The position numbers were made by a program, and so were the translations under genes. Positions 23,801-32,783 of a stretch of 64,000 bases of DNA are shown here, piece after piece. The DNA lies in the NCBI GenBank assembly GCA_023055425.1, contig JALGPY010000004.1, positions 114,307,504 to 114,371,503 of the forward strand. The letters are read 5' to 3'. Under the pieces are notes generated by a model. It was not told the DNA's origin. It ran no database searches and saw nothing but the letters and a program-made list of their open reading frames with translations. Numbering within the stretch: the first letter of the stretch is position 1; every line of letters begins with the position of its first letter. The DNA comes from Linanthus parryae (taxonomy: Eukaryota; Streptophyta; Magnoliopsida; Ericales; Polemoniaceae).

Positions 23801-24646
23801 TGTCTCAGTATCACACTGTACCCTTTACCTTCAAAGTAACCATTAGATCACCGCGACCATTGGGTTCGCACGATTTGATGATTGCAACAACCTGATCAAA
23901 CCCCATTAATCAACAAACCACATAACTTCTTCCAATAACAACAAAATTCAAACACAGAAACATTTATTTACCAGATCAACTCTCCCAATGTTGCGGCTAC
24001 CCTTAATAGTACTCAGAGGCGTAATCGTGTTTCCACCCTCCAATCCACCTATAACATTCAAACAGTCATTTTCAAGCAATTAACAAGTACTAAAGCAATA
24101 CCCACAAGTCCAATTGATTAACACAAATCCACAACCTGATTCGATTTTACCTTGCTGACCCAGAAATTCCAAAGCGCAGAGCCAAGGGTTACGATTGAAA
24201 TCATCCTCGAACTCGCCTTCTTCGACGGCCCTACGAATATACTCCTGTGTAGGGACAATTTGGTATTCTCCGCCGTCACCGTCGCCGTCGCGAGGAGGGT
24301 TTTGCCGGTCGTGAGCTTTACGGAGCATGGCGGCCTGAACGAGACCGGCGGGGCCGGGAATGGTGGGCGGAGATGCGGAGGTGGTGGAGGGGGGTTGTGG
24401 GTCGGATCTGGGAGGTGGGTGTTGGTGAGATTGTTGAGGAGAGGTGGGTGGGGTTTGGGAGAGGAGGGAGAAGTTGGGTTGGGGGTCTGATGGGTGAGGA
24501 GGAGATTCGGCGGAGTGGGTGGTGGTGATGGGGGAGGAGTTGGTGGTGGTGGTGGTGGTGGTTTGGGTGTGGCGGCGCTTGCAAGGGCGGAGGAGAGAGG
24601 GGAGGTCGGAGTCGTCGACGTCTAGTGATTGCCATGGCTGCTCCAT
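20852..24646 (-). CDS. HROB: Plant homologue of HROB (homologous recombination OB-fold protein)
   Basis: Seven exons join in frame: 24646-24151, 24048-23972, 23891-23829, 23743-23642, 23452-23387, 21566-21491 and 21360-20852 (462 residues). The N-terminal 110 residues are disordered and rich in Thr, Ser and Pro. Then come NPWLCALEFLGQQG and an OB-fold block: TIKGSRNIGRVDLVVAII, DLMVTLKDPTGTIGASIH, VSVGSVLILQKVAVFSPS and CYINITNSNVVKV. This matches the conserved domain of animal HROB (C17orf53), which recruits the MCM8-MCM9 helicase in recombination and crosslink repair. The C-terminal exon is polar and ends with LLEWTDEQLTQLLALACDDE, a candidate short binding motif. The role in plants is inferred from the family. 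The 1.8-kb intron 5 (23,386-21,567) holds a MITE. A LINE is inserted head-to-head, about 130-160 bases upstream of the ATG. Confidence 0.82.
22707..23139. mobile_element. hAT-like MITE in intron 5 of the HROB gene
   Basis: The element is 433 bp, with inverted ends ATATTTTACCAGAAACGT and ACGTTTCTGGTAACATAG. It is flanked by an exact 8-bp direct repeat, AGCTGGAC, at 22,699-22,706 and 23,140-23,147. Eight-base target duplications are the mark of hAT elements. Inside, CG-rich words such as GGTACG, CGTTTCGG and GAACGAGAAACGCG recur in both orientations. Confidence 0.85.
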
Positions 24647-25066
24647 TTTGAAGGTTTCGCCAGAGGAGGGACTGTTTCGGTTTGGGCGGGAATGTGAGGA
24701 ATCGCTACCAATTGAGGAATTATAGTATTTCAGAACTTAACTAATTAAGGAAATTATTATCAATTGATTGAACGATATATTTAAAAAAAAAAAAAAAAAA
24801 AAAAAAAGAAAGGAAGGGCAGCCATGGCAATACATCAAATTGGTGTGCAGATCGCAGGTGGCTCAAAGTCAACAATCGATTCAGATTCGCTTGGAACAGA
24901 AAATTGAACATACGGTTAGTTTAATCTCTCAATCCTCATCTGATGATATGGTTTTTGCTCAATATATGGAGGAATTTGAAAAAATGATGGGGATAAAGAA
25001 CCCTAGAATTGAGGAAGTGTCTGAAGAACAGGTGGTGGTGGCTGACCTTCAACAGCCACAAGATCA

Positions 25067-28000
25067 ATGTTAAGCTTGTGCTGGAACTGTCAGGGGTTAG
25101 GACGAAGCCTGACAGTCCAGAGATTAAGAGGTCTCGTAAGAGACTATCGTCCAAGCTTAGTTTTTTTATCAGAAACAAAAAACAAATCTCAAAAAATAGA
25201 TGGTATCAGAAGACAGCTTCATTTTGATAATGCTGAGTATGTAGAGCCGGTTGGTATAGGAGGGGGTCTAGCTTTGTGGTGGACAAATGAGATTGATGTT
25301 ACAGTGCAGTGGAAATCTCAAAATTTAGTTCAAGTGTTGGTGGAAGGTGCTAATCTGAATCCCCAAATTTGGTTATTAATTTATGCTCCTCCAAAAGCTG
25401 TAGCTAGAAGACAGTATTGGAGAGAGATTGCTCAGGTTACAGCTCAAATTCCTTTGCCTTGGTTAATTATGGGAGATTGTAATGATTATTTAAGCAGGGA
25501 GGAAAAGCAAGGAGGAAGTCCTATGTCTTCTTGGAGGTGTGATGGTTTCAGAAATTTCATAAGTAGTGCTGGTCTTATGGAGCTGCATTCTCAAGGACTA
25601 AACTATAGTTGGTCAAACAATAGACATCAAGGCAATGTTAGGGAATTAATTGATAGGGTGTTCTTCAGTTGTACATGGGGTTTACAACATCCAAGAGCTA
25701 AGCTTAACAGGGAATACTTCATGGGATCTGATCATTCACCTTTAGTGATGGATACTGATTTCAAGAAGGTGGGTTACAAAAGAGGATTTGTCTTCAGTGA
25801 AAGATGGTTGGACCACTCTAGCTGTTCCAAGACTGTTGAAAAGTATTGGACAGAAAAGAGTTCCTCTAATACTTATTCAAATTTTACATCTAGACTGGTT
25901 AATTGCAGAAAAGGTTTGATTAAATGGAGTAGAACTGAGTTTGGAAATTCTGCAGTTCAAATCAAGAAGATGGAAAGGGAGCTTTTAGAGATTCAAGTTC
26001 AACCTTGGAGCACAGAAAATGAAGAGAGACAAGCTAATATCAAAAAGGATCTTTGTGTAGCTTGGAACAGGGAGGAGAAGTTTTGGAGGGAAAAATCAAG
26101 GATACAGGTTTTAAAAAATGGGGATAGAAACTATAAGTTTTTCTTTCTCTCCACTCTTCAAAGAAGAAACAGAAATTGTCTAAATAAACTGAAAGATGAC
26201 TCTGGTTTATGGCATGAAGATAGCAATGTGATCAAAAAGATGGCTAGAGATCATTTCATTCAATTATTTCAATCATCTCAGAGAGAACCTGATCTACATT
26301 GTCTGAGAAATGTAAAGAGCTGCATCTCCCAAGAAGAAAATGTTAGTTTGATTGCAATGCCTACATCTGAAGAGATTGAACAAGTGGTTTTCTCAATAAA
26401 TCCAAACAAAGCTCTTGGATTTGATGGCTATACAGGTATTTTCTATCAGTCTCAATGGTTTATCATAAAAGAAGAAGTTGTTAAAGTTGTGCAGCATTTT
26501 TTTTGCCACTCAAGAGCTATGTCCAAGCTTCAACAAGACAGTTATAACTCTGATTCCTAAAGTCAAAAGTCCTGAACAGATGGGGGAATTCAGACCTATA
26601 GCTTTATGCACATTTATATATAAAGTCATAGCAAAGCTTCTAGCTACTAGACTTAAAAGTGTCTTGCCAAGACTTATTTCAGAGGAGCAGTCAGCTTTTG
26701 TCCCAAACAGAGCTATACAGGATAATATTTTTATTGCTCAAGAAGTTCTACATCATATAAAAAACAAAAAAGATGGGAAAAAAGGTCAAATGGCTCTGAA
26801 GTTGGATTTGCAAAAGGCTTATGATAAGGTGGACTGGGCTTTTCTTATTCAAGTTTTAAAGCATATGGGTTTTGATCACAATTTTGTGAGTTTGATCTCT
26901 CAGTGCATCAGTACTTCAACATTATGTGTGAAAATAAATGGGGAGAATGGAGATTATTTTGCTCCTAATAGAGGGATAAGACAAGGGGATCCCTTATCCC
27001 CATATCTCTTTGTTATTATGATGGAGGTTTTATCAAGAAACATAAAGGAAGCTGCTGATTTAAATTTTATAAAAGGGGTTAGAGTTTGCAGAGGAGCTAA
27101 AGAGATAAACCATTTGCTGTTTGGTGATGATGCTATTATGTTTCTACAAGCTGATAAAAAGGAGATCAACAATTTTATGGTGATTCTAAAAGAATTTTGT
27201 CAAGCTTCTGGGATGGAGATCAATTTGCATAAATCAGGTATATTTTTGTCTCCAAATATTACTGCTGAAATTGCTGAAGAAATCAAGAGGGAGTGTAATA
27301 TTCCTATCATGGATATGGCTTCCAAATATCTGGGAATCCCAATGTTTTGGGGTAGAACAAAGTCACAGTGCTTCAAGTACATTATTGAGAGAGTTGAAAA
27401 TATATTACAAGGCTGGAAAATGGGATATCTGTCATATGCAGGGAGGGAGCTTATTATTAAAGCAGTAGCAATGGCTATGCCAAGTTATGCAATGAGTTGC
27501 ATCCAGCTCCCTAAGTCTTTTTATACAAGACTTATAAAGATAATGAGAAATTCCTGGTGGGGTGGCAAACCCTTGGAAAAGAAAATGTGTTGGGTTGCTT
27601 GGACAGATTTAACTTCTCCAAAACATGAAGGGGGCTTGGCTTTTAGGGATTTGAAAGCTTTCAATCTAGCTATGTTAGCAAAAAGTGTTTGGAGATTTCT
27701 TCAAAAACCTAACTCTCTTTGTGCCAAAATTTTAAAAGCCAAATATTTCCCAAACTCTTCTATTTTAGAGGCAAAAAAAAGGAAATAATGCTTCTTGGAC
27801 TTGGAGAAGCCTGAAGGCAGGTATTGAAGTAGTTAATAATGGTGTTTGCTGGAGTATTGGAAATGGAAGAGATATTAAAATCTTTGAGGACAGATGGATT
27901 TCAAAAGATAAGGTTTTCAACTTTCAGAAGACCTCTCAAAACTCAATGTTAAATAGAGTTAGTGAGCTGCTGAATTCAGATACAAAGAGCTGGAAAGTGG

Positions 28001-29640
28001 ATTTGATTTCTCAATGCTTTACTCCAGTTGAAAGAAATGCTATTTTAGCTACTTCTATCCCTTGGAAGGAGACTTCAGATCAGATAATTTGGGATGCCTG
28101 CAAAGATGGTGTTTACTCTGTTAAAACAGGTACTATTATTGCTAAAAAGATGTTTGAAAGAGCAGCTTGTCAAAAGAAGAAAGGTTTTGTGGAGTATGGT
28201 TATAATAAAGCTGGTTCTTCATCAAATTTTCATAAGGAATTTTGGAAGAGGAGCTGGAATCTTCAACTTCCTCCAAAAATAAAAATATTTTGGTGGAGGA
28301 TATGCAAAGATGCTATAGCTACACAATGGAATTTGATGAAAAGGGGGTGTGGTGTGATCAGTAATTGTCAGATTTGTAATGCTGGCTGTGAAGATTTATG
28401 GCACTTGTTTGTGGGATGTGCATGGACTAGGCCAATTTGGCTACAAATTGGAGTCCTTATAGATGATGATTTGCAGGATCAGGGACAGTTTAAGAGGTGG
28501 CAATTATCAATGTGGGAGAAAGATTCTTCTCTTCCCAGAAAAGTTGGTTTTTTAGAAAAAATTGCTCTAACCTGTTGGCTAATTTGGAAGTCCAGAAATG
28601 ATCTGATCTTCAACAAAAAGGAGGTTTGTCCATTAAAAGTGGTATTGAAGTTAGAGCATTTAATAAGTTCTTTTTTGTTGATACTGAGGAGAAAAAAGCA
28701 AGTGTTAGGGAGATTAATATTGCCCAGCAAGAGAAAGTCAAGAGCTGGAGGAAACCTCCTTCAGGTAAGTTGAAATGTAATTTTGATGCAAGTTGGCATC
28801 CTGCTTCTTTAGCTCTTGTTGCTAGCTGGGTAGTTAGAGATGAAATGGGGAGCTTGCTGGATTGTGGATGGAGACAAGATTTTGCTAGCTCAAGTTCTTG
28901 TGCAGAAGCCATGGCTTTGAGGGAGGCTGTTTTCCAAAATTTGGATAGAAGACATGTGATGATTTTTGAAGGGGATAACTTGCAGGTTATTAACTCTTGG
29001 AAGCAGAAATCACAAGGAGATTGGGAAGTGGGGAAAATTCTGAAGGACATAGAGCTGCTGGTGGGTGATGAAATTTTGCAGATAAACTGGATATGCAGAG
29101 AAGCTAATAGTGCAGCAGATTTGCTAGCAAATTTTTTTTTTTTTTTTTGGTAAAACCAAGAGGCCAAAGCCTAAAACAAAGACCTAATACATCCTAATCC
29201 AGAATTATCAAAATCCAACACCCCAAAACAGGTAGGGGGAGGAGAGAAAAACAAATGTTTCTCAAAATCATCAAACACACAATCTCTAGCTAAACAATCT
29301 GCTACTGTATTGCACTCCCTCCAAACATGAGTGAGTACACTATTTGAATCAATAAGCAAAGACCTAAGAACACTCACCAGATTCATCAAAGGCAAATCAG
29401 TAGCAGCAGAGTTGATCATGTCCACTACCTCTTTACAATCAGATTCAACCACTCCTGTTTGTTGCATCTCTTTTAACATAGAGACACCAGCCAGAGCAGC
29501 CCACAATTCACCTTGAAAAACAGAAGTTGAAGCAACACACTGATGAAAACCCCATAACCAGCTGCCTTGGTGATTTCTGCAAACAGCTGCAATACAAGTT
29601 CTTCCTCCAGATTTGCTAGCAAATTTAGTGATGAATCTAG
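25067..29640 (+). pseudogene. LINE ORF2: endonuclease, reverse transcriptase, zf-RVT, RNase H
   Basis: The endonuclease (25,067-25,760) shows LCWNCQGLG, SETKN, MGDCND and GSDHSPL, so its catalytic residues look complete. The RT shows NKALGFDGYTGIFY, QSAFVPNRAIQDNIF, ALKLDLQKAYDKVDW, IRQGDPLSPYLF and LLFGDDAIMF (GDD in place of the common ADD), then LGIPMFWGR. zf-RVT has FWWRICKDAIATQWNLMKRG and CQICNAGCEDLWHLFVGC. RNase H has LKCNFDASWHP, SSCAEAMALREAV and EGDNLQVINSW. The frame is broken by single-base slips near 26,500 (run of eight T), 27,773-27,780 (run of eight A) and about 28,620-28,670. It is also broken by the nested LINE at 29,132. Apart from these, the sequence is well preserved. 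Confidence 0.88.
29132..29608 (-). mobile_element. Short 5'-truncated LINE nested in the larger LINE
   Basis: It reads on the minus strand, with its A tail at 29,132-29,149 (T run on the plus strand). It holds only the last part of an RNase H domain (frame 29,506-29,171 with VVESDCKEVVDMINSA and HVWRECNTVADCLARD). The 16-bp sequence CAGATTTGCTAGCAAA occurs on both sides (29,116-29,131 and 29,609-29,624), a clean target-site duplication. It landed in the RNase H of the host LINE, and both encode the same kind of domain, in opposite directions. Confidence 0.93.
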
Positions 29641-29799
29641 ATAGTCTTGAAAGAGATATTGTAATTCTAAATCCAGGTTTTAGACATGTTTTGGAGAATG
29701 ATGTAAGGTTGGTTTGAGTTTTAATAAAATTTTGTTTGAAAAAAAAAATGTTTATGTGTATGCTCTCAGGAAAAAATCCATGTTATTGGAGATGGTTTG

Positions 29800-29870
29800 A
29801 ATTTCGAACCCTCTCTAAAAGATGAGGTACTAGTACAAGATAAGCTAAATAAAGTCAAATGAACCAAAAT
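29800..29870 (+). repeat. Left part of a dispersed repeat split by a transposon nest
   Basis: GAACCCTCTCTAAAAGATGAG, GTACAAGATAAGCTAAATAA and CAAATGAACCAAAATTTC match the left half of the uninterrupted copy at 43,424-43,578. The right half of the same repeat appears at 35,650-35,756. A 22-base piece of it (29,840-29,861) is repeated at 29,880-29,901. Confidence 0.7.
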
Positions 29871-30384
29871 TTCAAAAAGATAAGCTAAATAAAGTCAAAT
29901 TACTTGTTACCCACCTCAAGTATACATTTACCATTCCCAGTTTTAAAACTCTCTTATTATCGCATTCAGTTTGTAATTATTAACAATCAACAATTGAAAT
30001 AATTTTCGTTTAAAAAACTGAACACGGTCAGGGGCATAGTTGTCATCAACTATAAAAAAAATGAAAATCTAAAGAAAATAATATTAAGGTAACTACAGTA
30101 AAACCTCTACAAATTAAAAAAGTTGGGACCGGAATATTTTTTTAATTTAGCGAGATATTATTATATCGATAAATTAACAATTTATTAATTTGAAGAGGTT
30201 TAACATGTCATCTTTAAATTTGCAAGTCCAATGAACTAGTTATAATGTATACTAGTTAGAAATGAAATATAAATTACAAAAATAAGTTCCAAGGCACATT
30301 CTATTAATTAACATTTACAAATTAAACAATGTAAATTCTAGAGAAGACATTTGTGAGCTTGTGAGCTTGATTACGGGTATGCAT

Positions 30385-30676
30385 TATCGCCACAAAATTG
30401 ATGTGAAACACTTGCTAGATTATTCTGGTGAAAATAATAAATGTAATGAGATTCAAAGCACTAAAGAAATTGTGGCGGTTTCTTCTATTTTTTTTTTTTT
30501 TATAAATTGTGGCGGATACTATTATAAATCCGGTCGATAACGAAGTTGAGGATGGTTCAATAACTTTATAACCCGTAACTCGGAAAGAAGCAAGAGGAAA
30601 TAACCCTTCACAACTTTTTATTGTAATAAGAGAAGACAATGCCCCAACTCTTAAGTGCAATGAGCAGATTTAAAGC
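30385..30676 (+). pseudogene. Pogo/Tigger-like transposase C-terminal remnant
   Basis: Read across a 25-base insertion, one frame gives HYRHKIDVKHLLDYSGEN, NEIQSTKEIV, then DTIINPVDNEVEDGSITL, a stop, PVTRKEARGN and APTLKCNEQI. This resembles the end of plant pogo/CENP-B-like transposases (YRHKI..LL.YPGE, then LEPV.RKEA). The DDE core and the DNA-binding half are absent. I know the family pattern from general experience and could not run a search. Confidence 0.55.
30479..30503 (-). repeat. 25-bp poly(A)-type insertion with 12-bp target duplication
   Basis: AAATTGTGGCGG occurs at 30,467-30,478 and again at 30,504-30,515. Between them is only a T-rich stretch of 25 bases (A-rich on the minus strand). 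This is the signature of target-primed reverse transcription that stopped almost at once, leaving little more than the tail. Confidence 0.8.
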
Positions 30677-30686
30677 TAAACACAAT

Positions 30687-31108
30687 GGCCATGTTTGGCA
30701 AAGCTAGATTTTAGGATAGATTAATGAAAATTTGAAAAATAATCAGACCTGTTTGGATGAGCGAGATAGATTTTAGGATTTTTTGGACTACCCGGATCCG
30801 GGTACTTTAAAATCCGGATCCGGTTATTTTAAAAATATTTTCCGTTGCCCAACCACATAACCGGATCCGGGTAGAGACTAACCGGATCCGGATAGGAACC
30901 ATCTGAGCACAAATTAACCAATTAGGAAGTGACACGTAAGCAAATCACCCATCAGGATCCGGGTAGGAACCATCAGGATCCGGGTCATGCCAAACAGGAT
31001 CCGGGTCGTGCCAAACAGGATCCGGTTCTTCTTCTACAAAAATACGATTTTTCTGCTAGATTTTTGATAATCTATCTATCCATTAATCTAGCTTACCCAA
31101 ACGAGGCC
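30687..31108. mobile_element. MITE with repeated GGATCCGG core
   Basis: The ends GGCCATGTTTGGCAAAGCTAG and CTAGCTTACCCAAACGAGGCC are inverted copies. The 3-bp repeat AAT flanks the element (30,684-30,686 and 31,109-31,111), which suggests a PIF/Harbinger or CACTA relative. Eight copies of GGATCCGG lie inside, four as the palindrome CCGGATCCGG and four as AGGATCCGG in a short tandem pattern (GGATCCGGGTCATGCCAAAC and close variants). It sits inside the pogo-like element. Confidence 0.8.
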
Positions 31109-31393
31109 AATATAGATCCGAAGTTCAATAAAAAAAACAAGTGGTTATAGATTCATTTTTTACTAGGCAATCTTAAAATTTGGAATCTTTTAGTAATTAT
31201 TAATTTATAGTTTAGTTGGGACTAGCATATGTACACGAGATTTCAAAAAAATATTATCTTATTATTTTATCGATTGGGGTCCAATTTTGTACCGATCTCA
31301 AATTGGAACTGGACAAATTATTAATTTTATCGAGGTTATTAATTTATCGAGTATCAATTTATAGGTTATACTGTATAATGAAAACAAGTGGCA

Positions 31394-31492
31394 GCTAGGG
31401 TAGTAGCTCAAGTGGTAGAGCGTTGGAAGCCTCCGCATGAGGTCCTGAGTTCGAACCCGGTAGACAACAGAACAATGTCTCAAAAAAAAAAA
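31394..31492 (+). mobile_element. tRNA-derived SINE
   Basis: TAGCTCAAGTGGTAGAGC (31,404-31,421) is a good RNA polymerase III A box, and GAGTTCGAACCC (31,448-31,459) is a perfect B box. An A tail follows at 31,482. The unit is about 100 bp and lacks tRNA cloverleaf pairing in the acceptor arm, so it is a SINE and not a tRNA gene. Confidence 0.75.
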
Positions 31493-31569
31493 TGAAAAAA
31501 ATGATGAAAAAAAGAATTAAAGAAGGAGGAATGAGTCAGCAGACTAGAGACCAACAAACTGCCCTTTCA

Positions 31570-32640
31570 CCTCATGGTGGCAAGATGGGCCGACCCCCGT
31601 GCCAATTTGGCACGACCTGCCTCGACACGCTCTAAACACACCCCAGGCACTGCCCGCTCAACCCGTGGCACAGCCGGGTCACGTTCCTCCCCTAGCCGGC
31701 AAAGCCCCGTCCCAGCCCCCCCCCCCCCCCCCGGGCCGTGCACGGCCCGCCCCCTACAACTTGACACGTGCCGAATTTCTAGAATTTTCGGGCCCGACCT
31801 ACCCCTCGGCACAGCCCATCCCAGCCCGCCGCGCCTCAGCACGGCCTTAACACGGCACGACCCGCTGTCACCATGACTTTCACCTCTCTCAATCTCTCTC
31901 CCGCTCAACCGTTGATGAACAAACCCAGACCAAGCACATACCCGGAGCCACCCCACCGCTATGAAACTGGTAGTCAAACGGAGATCGAACTCAATCAGAA
32001 AGCCACCAAAACTACAAAAATCATGGTCCAATAACCACTAATTCGGACTAGAACAACCTTCAAACCCATGAAACCCTCGAAAACCCATCATCCAACAATA
32101 CCCATGAACCTGTGAAACTTAAACCCGACACCACAATCGAATCATATCTAACCATTGTCGATCGAGCCAAGCACATTCCGCAAACATGACCTCATATAAT
32201 CCTTCGGCCTTCTCGATGTATTGGTGGTGTAGGTCGCCGCCATTGTGGTAGACCATGGCAGGGTTGGATTTTGTCTCCCGCTCTCTATTTGCTCTCTCAC
32301 ACTCGATCTATTGTTTTGACATATTTCCTTGGCTGAGTTCGATCAGGGAAAGACAGAGAAAATGGTGGCAACGGTGGTTCAGTTGTTTTAAGTTATTGAT
32401 CGGGTGTAGGTGGGTATGAATGGGTATTCATATTTGTTTTAGATGAATGTAGATAGGGGAAGGTAGTTTTTTCAATTCGAACAGGGATGGTATGGTAGAT
32501 GCAGAGATAAGGGTTCGTGGGTTGCAGGTGACTTTTTTGGTGGAACACGGCGGCGACAACGACGGTAATAGTGGTGTGTGTGGCCAGATTCTGGGTTTAT
32601 AGTGGCGGTGGAAGGGATATGTTCTTCATATTCATGTATT
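31570..32640. other. GC-rich interior of the large inverted-repeat element
   Basis: The part at 31,580-31,870 is GC-rich and full of short inverted words (GGCACGAC, GCACGGCC, GGGCCGTGCACGGCCC) and contains an 18-base C run at 31,716-31,733. Around 32,255-32,120 (minus) a 43-codon frame with protein-like composition (DLHHQYIEKAEGLYEVMFAE) might be a captured exon, but I do not recognise it. No intact gene is visible. Confidence 0.4.
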
Positions 32641-32783
32641 TGTTATTTGACAATTTTACCCTTCAATAATCGTTAACTAACATAAAATTTTGAATGAAAA
32701 TTACCCCAGTTGATGTTTGCTATCAATCACAAACTTGAGGTGGCAATAAGAGAGTTTTGAAACTGGAAGTGGTGTATGGATCA

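Larger units (their letters stand above)
24807..29749 (+). mobile_element. L1-type LINE, nearly complete ORF2
   Basis: The element runs on the plus strand and ends in an A tail at 29,740-29,749, after AATAAAATTTTGTTTGA. It carries endonuclease, reverse transcriptase, zf-RVT and RNase H. Only a short piece upstream of ORF2 is left (frame to 25,073, ending just inside the ORF2 start), so the 5' end is truncated. It begins beside a run of about 24 A at 24,781, where I cannot fix the border. No target-site duplication is evident. A second LINE is inserted in its RNase H. It lies head-to-head with the HROB gene. Confidence 0.88.
30096..31373 (+). mobile_element. Emigrant/Lemi-like (pogo) DNA transposon, decayed
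   Basis: The inverted ends CAGTAAAACCTCTACAAATT and AATTTATAGGTTATACTG are flanked by TA on both sides (30,094-30,095 and 31,374-31,375). CAGTAAAACCTCTATAAATT with a TA target is the known end of Emigrant MITEs and their pogo-class parents. The right part contains ATTAATTTATCGAG and GGGGTCCAATTTTGTACCG, also usual for this family. It still holds a piece of transposase and is itself broken by a short poly(A)-type insertion and a MITE. Confidence 0.8.

Noticed and set aside
24080..24725. Overlapping plus-strand frames in the first exon of HROB
   Set aside because: Low-complexity shadows (Gly/Val-rich) of the Thr/Pro-rich coding strand.
31394..31470. tRNA gene
   Set aside because: The A and B boxes are good, but the flanks do not pair as an acceptor stem and a poly(A) tail follows. 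It is a SINE.
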